Part shown: positions 11,464 to 24,036 of the stretch, piece after piece
How the letters are laid out: each line of letters starts with the position of its first letter
How positions within the stretch are numbered: the first letter of the stretch is position 1
Assembly: GCA_025738555.1 (NCBI GenBank)
Contig: JAOVFP010000011.1
Location: forward strand, 620,001 to 684,000
DNA from: Cyathus striatus
Taxonomy: Eukaryota > Basidiomycota > Agaricomycetes > Agaricales > Nidulariaceae
Direction of reading: 5' to 3'
Length of the DNA: 64,000 nucleotides
Position numbers and translations under genes: made by a program
The notes under the pieces: model-generated
What the model was told of the DNA's origin: nothing
The model's database searches: none
What the model saw: only the letters and a program-made list of their open reading frames with translations

Positions 11464-12742
11464 GGTGGTAATATACATAGTCTGCTAAAGTCCACTAGTC
11501 ATTAGCATTTTATTATTCGTTCAAATTCATGTAAACTGTTCTCACCGAATGTTCTAATAAGCAAAGCTCAGATTCAAGTTCGACTTTAGGTCTTTCCTGG
11601 TATATCACTCTCTCTTAAACTCGATTAAAGTAAGGTAGAGGGGTAGGATACAAAATGTTACGGATAGAAGGATAAGAGGAGGTTGTATATAGGAATTGAA
11701 TACAAGCTATGTATTATATCTGCTCGTGACCTTCTATCTTTCTTCGATAAACATAGACAGGGTGGGACCAACAGTGTTCTCAATGTCGTTATGATGGGAA
11801 ATAGATCATACGTCGTATATTAGAGGAGATGGTTATGCACAACATAAACACTCTTGCGAACTTGTGAATAGTAATGGAATGGCATTTGAATGAGTTTCAG
11901 TATCAAGTTATCGGCACAGAAAAGAAAATACGACGAAATCCCGCACACTATTTAATATATCCAAGGCATTTCAACTTTCACAGGAATTAATTCGATCAAG
12001 GCCTGTGCGATGTATGTCAACAAGACCGTAATAAATGATGGTGCTAGAAGGAGATGCATACCTGTCTATTCGAGGTTCAGTACTGTAGCACTGTGGGTGG
12101 GTGGAGTCGGGAACATTATATATGTAGGGAATCTGAAGCCAAATAGTATAGATCCACAAGATCCCATGCACTTTTCGTTGAATTTTTGTTTGCTTTTTAT
12201 TCCTGCTTCATGTCGGTGGCGCTGTCACGTTGAAAACATCTAATGATTAATCAAATCAGCAGCAGTTTGTTCCATGAATTACGAAGATCGTAGCCTTCAC
12301 GACCGGTATCAAAAATGCTATGGTAGAACACAAAACAGTAAAAATTTGAGAGTGAGTAGGAACATTCAATAGAGTGTAAGTACGTAGTTCGTACATACTT
12401 ATCGTATTGCACCGTGGACTGTGGTTGGTAGGAATCCTAGGGTCCATCCGCTTTGCCGAAGATGCTGGCCACGACTATCAGTTGTGCAATCACGTTTGAT
12501 TCCAAATCAATTATTATTAGATTCAGACTTGGCTTGAGACTTGAGTTACGATATAGTATAACTCACAAGCACACATGTACTGAGTCAATAGTAATCACAA
12601 TGTACGTCGCGTTTGATTCTCTGTGTCGTAGGTTTCCAGGTCTTATGGTAGGAAAGAAGAGTCGAGTTTGGTTCTATTTATGTTTGCGCATTATTTGTAC
12701 ACAATGCTACTAGGATGGGACGGCGTGCATCACGACGACGAC
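11464..12742. other. 5' region of copy 3: leader exon, promoter, repeated flank
   Basis: Leader intron 11485-11545, leader exon above it, and a TATA-like cctatatac (minus strand, near 11690) with a pyrimidine-rich start region. The farther part (11940-12700) is the flank shared with other family 1 copies. It ends where a hAT-like element interrupts the GC-rich repeat. Confidence 0.5.
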
Positions 12743-13930
12743 CAGCGTTGATCTTAAGGCATAAGGGTTATTAATGTTTAAGCCTTAATTCCATCTTAAG
12801 GCTAAGCCTTAGCTTCAAATTTGAATGATTTTACCACTTAATTAAGTCTTAGCTATGTTGATCATCATAGTAATACATTTGTGACAAATATAGTAAGTAA
12901 AATTTCAATGACCATCAACTGTACAATATCCAAGAATAATCCTTTTGAGGCTCTAGGCAATGTCACAGGTAACCCATGGGTGTCTGGAGCTCAACCTGTA
13001 CCCATACCCATGCCAACCTGTACCCATTCCCATGGGTATCACAACTTGCAGGTTTTACTAATACTTACATATTTCAGAATTTGAATAATATATAATGAAT
13101 TAATTCGTATCACTTGAAGTAGATGTATGATAATCTTGTGTAGTAGCTCATTTTGTATGTAGCCAGAACTAGTATCTGTACACTGGCATATGCAATGTTT
13201 AAGTGAAAAAGCTGCTTTTATTGTGCTATTTCCTGAATATAGGAGACATGAAATGCTTATTTCGTAGTGCTTGAATCAGATGTGCGAATGTCCTGTATAA
13301 TAGCTCATTTTGTACGTATATTACATGGGTATTCATACGCAAATATTCAAGAGAGTCGAGTAAACACTACTGTTTATATTGTATTATCTCCATAATATAA
13401 GAGATACAGAATGCCTATTTCGTAGCACTTGAACCAGATGTGTCAATGTTATGTATAGTAGCTCATTTTGTACATAGGTTACATGGGTATAAGTATGCGA
13501 AATGATGAAGGAGTTGAGCAATGACTGCTGGTTGTATCATACCATCTTCAGAATCTAGGAAATTCTACAAAATATAGAAGAATATTAAATAAACATGTAT
13601 CAAGTACAATACACAGTGATATGGAGCAGGAAATATAGTGCATGTAGGCAGTATATCACAATTTAATATGTCTGTAGAAATACAAAAGGAGTGAGTGTGA
13701 TATAGAGAAGGAATCCCAATTTCTGTGTACTGGGGAAGAGGCAGACATTATTATTTATAGAACCTAAATGAGACAGCTATAAAATATGAAGGCGACAACT
13801 TTGAGGGATGATGTCATCTGGGCATAGGGGTTAATAATACTTAATATAAAGGCTTAATTAAGCCCTCTTTTTAAGTCTTACGCCTTAACAATAATAATTG
13901 GGCTTATTAATGCCTTAAGAAACAACACTG
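12743..13930. mobile_element. Non-autonomous hAT-like DNA transposon (1188 bp)
   Basis: Left end CAGCGTTGATCTTAAGGCA and the complement of the right end, CAGTGTTGTTTCTTAAGGCA, form imperfect inverted repeats. They are bounded by an exact 8-bp duplication ACGACGAC (12735-12742 and 13931-13938). The paralogous GC-rich repeats near 19475 and 60525 run through this site without an insert. The CAG start and 8-bp duplication fit hAT. Subterminal TTAAGGC/GCCTTAA words recur on both sides. The interior has three copies of a repeat of about 157 bp. No transposase is visible. Confidence 0.85.
13100..13530. repeat. Three tandem copies of a ~157-bp unit inside the hAT-like element
   Basis: The word tagctcattttgta recurs at 13144, 13301 and 13459, with matching flanks (gcacttgaaccagatgtg upstream, ttacatgggtat downstream). 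The units have diverged by roughly 15-25 percent by eye. Confidence 0.75.
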
Positions 13931-13938
13931 ACGACGAC

Positions 13939-15230
13939 GCCGCTGCTATCAAGAACGGTGTTGACGCCACGTTGTCCAGCCTCCTCAACGTCACCTTCTC
14001 AACTCCAATCCGTGTGAGCATCAACGTTGTCACGCCCACGTCAACTCCTTCATCCCCTGTCACCAAGTCCTACAGCGTCATCGACGCGTGTCTGCAAACC
14101 CACTCCAACTTCCCTCTCGAGTCTCCTCAACATCCCCCTCATTCGTCAACGAAACATCGCCAAGGCATCAACGAATCGGTAAGTGTCTCGTTCCACTCAT
14201 CACAACTTCCCCTGCTACCTCATGTTCCAACAGCATTGTCTAGACAAGGTGGCCTAACACCAACGGGAACGCCCACAGCACCCAACTCCCACACCCACAT
14301 TCATGCCCATATCGATGATTACCGCCATGACACCGGCACCAATGCCGATGCTTACAACAAGGACGAGGACAGCGCCTGCCTAGGTCAGTGCCCGATGGCC
14401 ATAACAAGAAGTACAGGAGGAACAACGAGGGTGGTACATGACAGGAGTGGCGGGAGTAGGCGCATAGTGAGGGGAGCGAGTAGGATAACAGCGCCCGTCT
14501 AGGCCAGTGCCTGGCAGCCACAGCAGGGAGGAGGAGGACAGCCTGGACAAGGAGGGATGTCGAGGGCAGTGCGTGGTGGGAGGGGTGGTGGAGGCGGACC
14601 TATGCACCCAACGGCACCAGCACCCAGCCTCTCCTCAACCGATCCTTTCCTGTCGTCGTCACCGACGCTTTCAACAGCTCCTACTATCGCCGTTGCCATG
14701 CATCCAACAACCTCATCGCCACTCATGCCCTTCCTTCTAGTCCACAACGACGACGACGGCACCCCTTTCCTTCCCCCTCCTCCAGTTATTGACGACGACG
14801 GTGACAATGGTAGCAAGAGCGGCGTCATTGGGACATTGTCCAGACCCCTCCAGACCCTTCCTTGAAGACGACGATGCCGCTGGAAGAATGTACCGACGTC
14901 ACCAAGCTCCCCTCCTCCCTCCTCCCCTTGCATCACAGCAACAATGACCGTGCATCATCCAGACCCCTCCAGCCCCTTGATCTTTGTGTCACGAAGACGC
15001 CGCTACCTCTAGCAAGAATGGTGTTGTCAGCATGTCACTTAGCCCCCCAGCAACAATGCCACCCGCTTCCATCCCCCTCCCCTTTTTACGATCACGACAA
15101 CATCGCTGGCAAGAGCAGCGTCGACGGCCTATCATCCGGACCCCTCCAGCCCCCTCTCTGTGTCGTGAACCCCCCTCTTCCCTCTTTCCGTCCCCGGTGT
15201 CACAACAACGATGAGCCTCATGGTAACAAA
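13939..15230. repeat. GC-rich, CT-biased degenerate repeat, copy ii
   Basis: Same family as 7140-8460, but closer to 19385-20900 and 60465-61880. It precedes the broken seven-helix gene, as it precedes the intact ones at 21333 and 62301. The open frames inside (for example 13972-14502 on plus and 14499-14936 on minus) exist on both strands at once, which is expected from composition and not from coding. Confidence 0.7.
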
Positions 15231-15681
15231 TATATATCCCAGCAGATGATGTTTCTTTATACAAGCCTAGTTGGTGTCCACCGTCCAATCGCTTGATTTA
15301 TATTCCGTTAAACATATGTTCTAAAAAGTCAGATCTAGTGTCGCTATGTTGTACATGGTCATCATGATGAGCATCATACATAAGTATATTTCATAGGAAT
15401 TGCAATGATGATCTCTGGCGGGTTGACATTATCATAATCCACTTTCTTAGTTCTGTCAGTTACCACCGCAATGAAAGATGTAAATGCCTTTTAATTATAC
15501 ACACCGAGTTCGAGCACGTACCGCACATAAAATAGTACGAGAATCGTAACCACTTCAAGTCCTTACTTTACCAAGCCAACTATCAGTCATCCATACGAAA
15601 TATATACAGATTTATGTTTGCAATATTGGATTACTTAGTTCGTTTAAAATCACATTCCCTCAGTCCCAGCGGCAGGCGGCT
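15231..15681. other. Upstream region of seven-helix gene, broken copy
   Basis: Conserved with 20900-21332, 31650-31990 and 61890-62300 (for example cttagttctgtcagttacca). Presumably this holds the promoter of the family; no clear TATA box was found. Confidence 0.45.
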
Positions 15682-16019
15682 ATGTCAGAGACTCAGATTT
15701 CAATCCGAGTCCTACCTCTTGTCCATCCACAGCTCTCGATCATACGGTAATACAGACTTGGGTGGTCGGGGCTATTATCTCAGGGGTCGGATATGGTATC
15801 ATCTGCTTAATCTGCTTTCAATGTATATTCTATATTTCTGATATTTTATACCGTAGCTATGCTCGCATTAAGCAGCACGGCTATCTCTGCAAATGCTACT
15901 ACTACCTGGAACACGACTTTTGATTCAATAAGCTTTCAACTAAAAAACATGGATTTCTTTAATGTGCTAGGCCCTGCTGGATCGGCCCCACCTGTCTTGA
16001 CCAACTGGGCTTCTGATGG
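15682..16019 (+). pseudogene. Seven-helix membrane protein, copy A (pseudogene fragment)
   Basis: Corresponds to exon 1 of the intact genes. An 8-base insertion just after the ATG region (atgtcagagactcagatttc against atgtcagatttc) shifts the frame. About 50 bases encoding the end of helix 1 and the following loop are deleted near 15830. The sequence stops at ttctgatgga (16010-16019), where it is joined directly to the 3' end of family 1 copy 4. Exons 2-4 are absent. It overlaps the last codons of the gene on the other strand. Confidence 0.85.
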
Positions 16020-17324
16020 AGGAAGTGGAAGGTAGAAGGATAGTTGTTTCACTTGAGCTTTGAGATCCCGCAAAGACATCACTATAATTCGGAGGAAGTG
16101 TTGCTTCTCCTTCGCTTCGGCTTTCGATGCCTATAGGTCCAGCGTCTAACTCTCGCCGAGGCATAGAGGATGGCACATAGTAAGAACCCCTTCTCCCATT
16201 CGAGAGTGGAGTTTCTGCTGTGGATGATTCTGCTGCAAGGTCTCTCCGTTTATGAATGACTTCTCCAGGCGGATTGGAGTGAACCATGCCTGTAAAGTTA
16301 GTGGCAGTTAAAATTGGAGTGCTGATAGCGTTGGAATGTCCCATATCGGGTCGTAAATCGAATGGCTCTAGTATTTTATCATTCCCTGCTGTCTGTTCCC
16401 GGTTGAAAAGCAAAGCATTTTGCTGTTGTATTGTTACTGATCTGGATTTTCGTTTTCGAATGAACCATATTGCTAGGCTTATAATTGCTATTCCAGCAAT
16501 TGCCCCAACTACACCCCCAGCTATAACCCCAACTGGGTTGGATTCTTTCGAGCTTCCCGGAGAACTAGATGGTGTGATAGACATCGGCGAAGTAATATAG
16601 GTGCTTGAGGAGAAAGTGGAAGATACTATCGCTGTCAGGTCGCCACGGCTCGATATTTCCCCCGGTAATTCTGAGTTACTCGTTGTTGGTGTAGAACTTG
16701 AACTACTCTTTGAAGGGGAGCTAGACGGTGTGGTAGGCGCCGGCGAAGTAATAGGGGTAGTCGAGGAGAAAGTGGAAGGTGTAGAACTTGAACTACTCTG
16801 TGACAGGGTTGATAAATTACCTGCATCCGAAGACGTGCTTGGTGGCGGTGCAAACCCTAGACTAGTTTGTGTAGGTGTTGTAGCCACACTAGCACTAATG
16901 ACCCTTCTAGGAGACGCAGACGGATTTATGGTTAAGATAAATGGATTGTGAGTGACGCCTTGAGCCAGATAACCCGACTGATCTATAACTACAAACCTGG
17001 CGACCCTATAGCAAACTTAGCCCTGTTTTTATATCCAAAGCTGTTAAAGGATCATACCCTGGAGTTGCGCTGAATGGTACTTGTATTTCAAGCCAACTCG
17101 TAAAATGTAAATTGACTGGGGCTACCATAAAATCAGCGTTTGTAGGTGTTGGCATGATAGTTACAGGGCTAAGAACATAATGAATGTTCATATTTTATGG
17201 ATTCTGAAGGTACCTACATAGAGTCCCCAGGGAATGGCGTAAGCGGGTTATTCCAGGTAACAATAACAGTTCCTCCAGGTGTAACTTCGCTTGGGCTTAC
17301 GCCCAGGTTCATCATCTTTGACAT
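15967..17324 (-). CDS. Family 1 single-pass membrane protein, copy 4 (intact, altered last residues)
   Basis: Model: complement(join(15967..17005,17058..17168,17218..17324)), 418 residues, the longest of the family. Ectodomain starts MSKMMNLGVSPSEVTPGG. The stalk is long and internally duplicated (two versions of SST[FP]..SPxxxTPSSSP between about residues 130 and 228), which explains the length. Helix at about 230-255 (GVVGAIAGIAIISLAIWFI), then RKRKSRS and the full tail, including SYYVPSSMPRRELDAGPIG and PPNYSDVF. The normal end (STSHQKS) is replaced by about 15 residues (ending RWGRSSRA) read from the antisense of the seven-helix gene fragment, because a deletion has fused the two loci. 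The usual 3'UTR is therefore gone. A 5'UTR intron precedes the ATG as in the paralogs. Confidence 0.8.
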
Positions 17325-18321
17325 GGTGGTAATATACGTAGTATGCTAAAGTCCACTAATCATTAGCATTTTATTATTCGTTCAAATTCATGTAAACTGT
17401 TCTCACCGAAATGTTCTAAGTAAGCAAAAATAAGCTTCAAGTTCGGCTTTAGGTCTTTCCTGGGATATCACTTTCTCTTAGACTAGATGATAACAAGGTA
17501 GAGTGGTAGGATACAAATGTTAGGGAGAGAAGGATAAGAGCAGGTTGGGTATAGGAACAAGCTACTATATCTGTTCGTGACCTTTTGTGTTTGTTCGATA
17601 TATATAGACAGGGTGGAGATCAACAGCTTTCACAACGTCGTTAAGATGGTCGATAGATCGTACGTCATATATTAGAGATTGTTAGGCACGGCGTGAACGC
17701 TCTTGAGAATTTGTGAATAGTAATGGAATGGCATTTGAACGAGTGCCAGTATTAAGTCATCGGGCTCAGCTTTCACAGGAATTAATTCGATCAAGGCCTA
17801 TGCGATGTATGTCAACAAGCCCGTAATGAATGATGAAGCAAGAAGGAGATGCATACCTGTCTAGTCCAGGTTCAGCACCGTAGCACTGTGGGCGGGTGGT
17901 CAGGAACATACTATATGTAGGGAATTTGAAGCAAAATAGTGTAGATCCACAAGGTCCTATATACTTTTGATTGACTATTATTTGCTTTTTATTTCTACTT
18001 TAAGTCGGTGGCACTGTCACGTTTAAGACATCTAATGATTAATCAAATCAGCGGCGGTTTGTTCCATGAATTACGGAGATCGTAGCCTTCACGACCGGTA
18101 TCAAAAGTACTATGGTAGAACACAAAACAGTAAAAAAATGAGAGTGAGTAGGAATCTTCAGTAGAGCTCGTACATACTTATTGTGTTGCACCGTGAACTG
18201 GTTGGCTAGGAATCCTGGATAGGTCCATCTGCTTTGCCGAAGACCACGGCCATCAATTGTGAGCTCAAGTTTGATTCCAAGTCAGTTATTATGAAAGTCA
18301 GACTTAACTTGAGACTTGAGT
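17325..18321. other. 5' region and repeated flank of copy 4
   Basis: Leader intron and leader exon (about 17345-17480), TATA-like motif, then the family flank up to the insertion at 18322. Nothing else seen. Confidence 0.5.
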
Positions 18322-19352
18322 CCCAGTGAAAATTCGGTCCAGCAGGATCGAGCGAAGGACAGGCTGTAAACGAGCCGCAGCGCGCAGAAACAGCTGACAT
18401 CAGCTGGATCGTTCGCGCTCACTCTGGCTTGATTTTTTTTCAAATGCTCGATTGCATCGAGCTCATTCAAGCCGGGTAAAGCACACATTAGCTCAGTTAG
18501 GTATATATAGATTATCTATTTCATTGGATACTGTACCGGGGTTTCAAATCGAGCACAATCGAGCATATCAAAGTATATTCGATCCATAACGAGCATCATC
18601 AAGCTATGTCATGCCTACTACCTACCTATCCCCTGCTTCACTATACCCGCCCCCGCCTCTGCCCCTTCCCCTGCTCCGGCTCACATTCCCCCCATTCATC
18701 CAGCCTGGAGCCATAAACTCCACTACCCCACTTACTTCTTGCCCCTTGGCCTCCTCTGGAAACCTGAACCTGAATGAGCCTAAAGATCGTGCATACATCG
18801 TCCTAAACTGTTGAAAGAGGGCAGAAAATCACACTTAGTATCAGAAACCAGAATCACGAGCTAGCGCGAGACGCCTCCAATTGTTACAGACTCCTAGCAG
18901 AAGTTACGAGGGAGGGGAATGTAGATACAGGGGGAGATGGAGGAGGAGGGAGGGGGAGGGAGGGGAACGAGGAGGGAGGAGGAGGGGAACGATAAGAAGG
19001 ATGCAGGTCATGGAGATCGTAGAAGAGAAGTGTGCGCACGGACCCGCGGAGATGCACAAGCGGAAGTTGCTTTGCAAGATAAATAAATGACTTGGTTCCA
19101 CTTCAGTTTGAGTTTGGTTTGACTTAATAGATAGTATTAGAAGTTACACATACTCAGCATCTCCTAGTACTTAGCTATAGTAGCATAGAGTGTTCATTAA
19201 CTCTACTCGAGATCCAAAAATAACATAAGTTGAAAACGAAAGACTTACTTGGTACAATCAATTAATCACGGCTCGACAACCGCTTGATCAGCTTGATGTG
19301 GCTCGCTCGGGCTTGCCAGCGCTTGTTCTTGCTCGACTGACTTTTCACTGGG
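18322..19352. mobile_element. Non-autonomous DNA element with 7-bp target duplication (1031 bp)
   Basis: The termini are CCCAGTGAAAA at 18322 and TTTTCACTGGG ending at 19352, with weaker pairing inward (GTCCAGCA / GTCGAGCA). They are flanked by CTTGAGT at 18315-18321 and 19353-19359. The intact site in paralogs reads gacttgagttacgatatag (near 12537 and 59255). Many TCGAGC/GCTCGA words are clustered near both ends. Inside lie a C-rich tract (18640-18700) and a G-rich purine tract (18905-18990). No transposase. A 7-bp duplication is unusual; an 8-bp hAT duplication with one changed base is the alternative. Confidence 0.8.
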
Positions 19353-19384
19353 CTTGAGTTACGATATAGTTCAAGGCGGACACT

Positions 19385-20900
19385 GACTTAGTTGTCCTCA
19401 TCATCGATGGAGGCCACTCTGGGCTCACCTGGTCCTCATCCTATCTTGTCGTCTATGTCACGTGCAACTCCGTGCATCATGACGACAATGCCGCCGCTAT
19501 CAAGAGCGGTCTTGACGCCATGTCATTCAGCCTCCTCAATTTCTGCTTCTCAGCTCCAACCCGTGTGAGCGTCAACATTGCCACACTCACATCGACTCCT
19601 TCGTCCCCTGTCACCACATCCTACAGCATCATTGACGCGTGTCTGCAAACCCACTCCAACTTCCCTCTCGAGTCTCCTCAACATCCCCCTCGTTCGTCAA
19701 CAAAACATCGCCAAATCCTCAATGAATAGGTAAGTGTCTCGTTCCAGTCATCACAACTTCCCCTGCTACCTCATGTTCCAAAAGTATCGTCTAGACAAGG
19801 TGGACTTAACACCAACGAGAATGCCCACAGCGCCCAACTCCCACACCCACATTCATGCCCATAACGACAACCACTGCCATGACACCGGCACTAATGCCAA
19901 TGCTTACAACAAGGACAAGGTCAGTGCCCGACAGCCACAACAAGAAGTACAGGGGAACGGTGAGGGTGGTACATGACAGGAGTGGTGGGAGTGGGCGCAT
20001 AGTGAGGGAGGTGAGGACGACAACAGCGCCCGCCTAGGACTGTTCCTGGCAGCTACAGCAGGGAGGAGGAGGACAGCCTGCACAAGGAGGGAAGTCGAGG
20101 GCGGTGTATGGTGGGAGGGGCGGTGGAGGCGGACGCATAGCACCCAACTGCACACCTTCCACAACAGCGCCAGTCCCCATCCCCTCCTCAACCCACCCTT
20201 TCCTGTCATCGTCACCAACCCTGTCAATGGCTCCTGCCATCGCCGTCGCCGTGCATCCAGCAACCCCACCGCAACTCACGCCCCGTCTTCTAGTCCACAA
20301 CGATGATGACAGTACCCCCTTCCCTCCCCCTCCTCCACTTATTCATGACGATGGCGACAACGGTAGCAAGAGCGGCAACAATGGGACATTGTCCAGACCC
20401 CTCCAACCCCTTCCTTGAAGATGACGACGCCGCAGGAAGAACGTGCCGACGTCACCCAGCTCCCCTCCTCCCTCCTCCCCCTGCATCACAGCGACAATGA
20501 CGGTACGTCATCCAGACCCCTCCAGCCCCTTGATCCTTGTGTCACGAAGACACCGCTGCCTCTAGCAAGAATGGCGTTGTCAGCATATCACCTAGCCCCC
20601 CTCCTCCATCGCATTCTCATCCACAGCAACGGTTCCACCCCCTTCTATCCCCCTCCTCCCCTTCTTCACGACGATGACAACATCGCTGGCTAGGGCGGCA
20701 TCGACGACTTATCATCTAGCCCCCTCCTCTCTGTGTCGTGAAGATGACAATGCCGCTGGTAGGTATGGCATCGGCGGCCCGCTGCCGAACCCCCCTCCTC
20801 CCTCCTTCCCCCTGCTTCACAACAACGACGAACCCGTTATATTACACCTTGCCACCGTCGTCGCTGCCTCCACGCTACCTGTGTATTCTTCCCCATTTCG
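19385..20900. repeat. GC-rich, CT-biased degenerate repeat, copy iii
   Basis: Uninterrupted version of the repeat that carries the hAT-like insertion at 12743. Units again centre on gccgctatcaagagcggt and ggcaacaatgggacattgtc-like words with cccctcc runs. Confidence 0.7.
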
Positions 20901-21332
20901 TTATTAGTATATGTTATTCCTTTAAACATATGTTCTAAAAAGTCAGATTTAGTGTCGCTATGTCGTACATGATCATCATGATGAGCATTATACCATAGGA
21001 ATTGCAACGATGATCTCTAGAGGGCTACTAAGTATACTTCTACATGATATGAATTGATCATCTCTGGCGGGTTGACATTATCATAATAGAACTTCTTAGT
21101 TCTGTCAGTTACCACTGCTATGATAGATGTAAATGCCTTTTAAGTATACACACCACATCCGAGCACGTACCCGCACATAAAAATAGTAAGAGAATCGTAA
21201 CCATCTCAAGTCCTTACTTCACCAAGCCAACTATCAGTCATCCATATGAAATATATACACATTTATGCTTGCAATGTTGGATTACTTACTACGTCTAAAA
21301 TCACATCCCCCCAGTCCTAGTGGCAGGCGGAT
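20901..21332. other. Upstream region of seven-helix gene B
   Basis: Shared with the other copies of this family; the likely promoter region. No other feature seen. Confidence 0.45.
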
Positions 21333-22377
21333 ATGTCAGATTTCAATCCGGGTCCTACCTCTTGTCCATCCACAGCTCTCGATTGTACGGTAATACGGAC
21401 CTGGGTGGTAGGAGCTATTGTCTCAGGGGTCGGATATGGTATCGTCTGCTTAATTTGCTTTCAATGTGTATTCTTCCTCTCCAAGTCGATACTCACTAGT
21501 AAAGAGCAACGTACGCGGAACATATTTCTGATATTTTATACCGTAGCTATGCTCGCATTAAGCAGCATGGCTATCGCTGCAAATGCTGCTAGTACCTGGA
21601 ATGCAATTTTTGATTCAACAAGCTTTCCACTAAAAAACCTGAATATCTTCAATGTGCTGGGCCCTGTGGGATCCGCGTCATTTGTCTTGACCAACTGGGC
21701 TTCTGATGGAATATTAGTGAGTTTTGCACCCTAGTGCAGCATGAATTTGCATTGAAGCCCCAACTCAAATGTTCGTTCGGAAGATCTGGAGGTCGATTGT
21801 CATATACAGAAATTGCGAGAGTACCATATATCGATATGGATGCCGCCCCCTCATATCGGTGTTATTTTGTTACACCTTCAGTATGTAATATTTTAAAAAC
21901 TTGGTTCCACAGGTACTGACATGAAATTATAGTTATTGGAATTGTGTTGATACGAACTGTCTCACATTCAGAATCGGTACTTCCGTCTGGTCCAATATCC
22001 TATGTTGCAGTCAGCATGTCACTCCATGTCCTAATAACTGCAACGATAGTAGGACGGCTTTCGTACTTCCGTCGCATTTCGATCATCGCTCTTGGAAGTA
22101 AGGAAGGCAAGAAGCTTATTAGTATCATTTGCATGCTGTTGGAATCGGCAGCTATTATCGTCGTAATAGACATAATGTATCTGATCCTGTTCACATCGCA
22201 GAGTCTTGGTTTGATTATCGCAATGCAGAGCTTTGTATACGTACAGGTAATTGATCCCATTTCATGCAAATGTTTATGAAGGGTTATTGATGGTACTTTT
22301 AGTGCATAGCTCCGTTGATGATAATCCAGCGCGTCGCGCTACAGAGAGCGTGGACAGGAATTGATAACGAAGGTTGA
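21333..22377 (+). CDS. Seven-helix membrane protein, copy B
   Basis: Model: join(21333..21716,21784..21880,21933..22246,22303..22377), 289 residues, introns of 67, 52 and 56 nt, all GT..AG and phase-consistent. Seven hydrophobic segments can be placed at roughly 24-48, 63-85, 107-128, 150-168, 181-203, 222-243 and 250-275, with a short extracellular N terminus (MSDFNPGPTSCPSTALD) and a short cytosolic end (VALQRAWTGI..). Exon 4 (CIAPLMIIQR..) is small but identical in position in three copies. This fits the large lineage-specific groups of seven-helix proteins of unknown function in mushroom-forming fungi. A receptor-like role is possible but no ligand or G-protein motif is recognisable. Confidence 0.82.
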
Positions 22378-24036
22378 AGAACAACTGGATAATGTGTGAG
22401 ATGGTATAAGGGTAGTACATAGTTTTGGAACTATTCTTTTTAAGCGTTGATGTAGTCGGCCACGTATCAGTTTATGATCGGTATGGGACTGCGGTTATAA
22501 GAAACTATAGCAAAGAACGTCAATTGAGAACATAAAAGATAGAGTAAGACGCACCGGCTTTCAGCGATCATCGGTGACGTGGTCTCATCAGGCGCACAGA
22601 CCACCCAACGCACAGCAAACTTGACATCTCCCCCATGTCTCAACACGTTCCGCCATATCACAAACTTCAATGAACCACTATCGACCATTGTCGCGCCTTC
22701 AACTCTCACCCGTGATTCCAACAACCTCCAACAACTCCCGCAAAAATGCACTCATCACCTCGGACCCGTAGACCTGAAGGCGTGGAAGGTTGCTGCGCTT
22801 TGGCAGTGGTGATGCTAGTGATCGAGTGAAATGGGCTGGAGTGTGAGATAAAGGTAAGGTGTAAAGATGTAGTTTGAGGTAGGCCAGGGCAAGTCGTGCT
22901 GTGGTGTACTGGTACACGGTACAGTTGCAGTAGGTGGGGTTAGGAAGGCATGGTGAATGAAGCCTGAGGGACGGTGGACAACAGCGGGATCTGCCATTCA
23001 TCTACATCTTGAATAATGAATACTCCGTTAGACACGGAAGGGAAGGTAGAGATGCTATAGGCGGGCAATGGTTTGGACAAGTGGAAGACTGAGCATTCAG
23101 AATTTGGTATGTTGGCCCCCATGTCGGTTCTATCCGGATTGGCCAAAACACTGGATTGTAAAAACCTCAGATTCCCGACGCATGAAGACGGATGAGTATC
23201 AAAGGAGGGAAGTGTGCTTCCATACTAGCTGGTCTTTCTTATGGGCATTTTGGCGTTATAGAGTCAAATGCTACCTATAGGAGAGTCAGGATCGGATATG
23301 AGAGGGAAGAAAGAGAGAACATACAGTTTGTTCGCACTCCCTTTGCCCATAATGCTAATCTTCGCACCGGTACTCGGAAACGGGAAGAGAAAGGGGACAG
23401 AGGAAGATATAGGAAGGAGATGACGACGAGGAACAACAGCAGGCGCTTCGTCAGCCGTCAACACGTCACGTAGCGTCACAGGGCATCAGCCAATCAGGTT
23501 TCGAGAACGCGAGATCTTGAACGTACTTATGAGGTCATTTTATCCACCAGGGTCAATGAAACCGCCATATTAGTATTATTCGTTGCACCAAGTATAATTA
23601 TCGGCGACACTTAGTCGTTCAAGACTCGTGCTACATGCCATATATCGAAACTATACCATCTTAAAGGTAAACAATATTTCCATTTACCTGGTATCTTTTA
23701 GAAAAGCTTTAATAGTTTCTTGTCTTGTATACAGGCTGACAGAGAGACGCTTAGATAACTTGTAGTTACCTCCTATGGAATTTCTTCTTAGTCTTCGACG
23801 ATGCACGACATTGTCACGCTGGTGGCTGTGGGTATGAATGAGCATTTTAAACACTGCTAACTGAGTGGGCAACACATCATGTTCAAGCATAAATGAGTAC
23901 AAAGTACAAAATCCATCGATTATTGATATCCCATTGATTATCTGTTTCATTGGTTACCTACATTCAAAACTTGATATCAACATCGATCACTAAAAAAAAT
24001 TCCGTACTTCAAGTTATGAGGTATAAAGCCATCTCG
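22378..24036. other. Intergenic, duplicated with 33038-35896 and partly 52966-53759
   Basis: 22555-22765 holds a frame that parallels the 33585 open frame (conserved FRHITNFNEPLSTIV-like residues), but its ATG is ACG. About 350 bases present at 33140-33530 are missing here. 22960-23700 recurs at 34180-34850 and 52970-53760. 23700-23950 contains the uninterrupted target sites of the solo LTR (34992), the foldback element (53767) and the element at 55641. Confidence 0.55.

Noticed and set aside
14499..15296. Open frames of 145 and 144 codons
   Set aside because: Same compositional effect in copy ii of the GC-rich repeat; not conserved as frames in copies iii and v.
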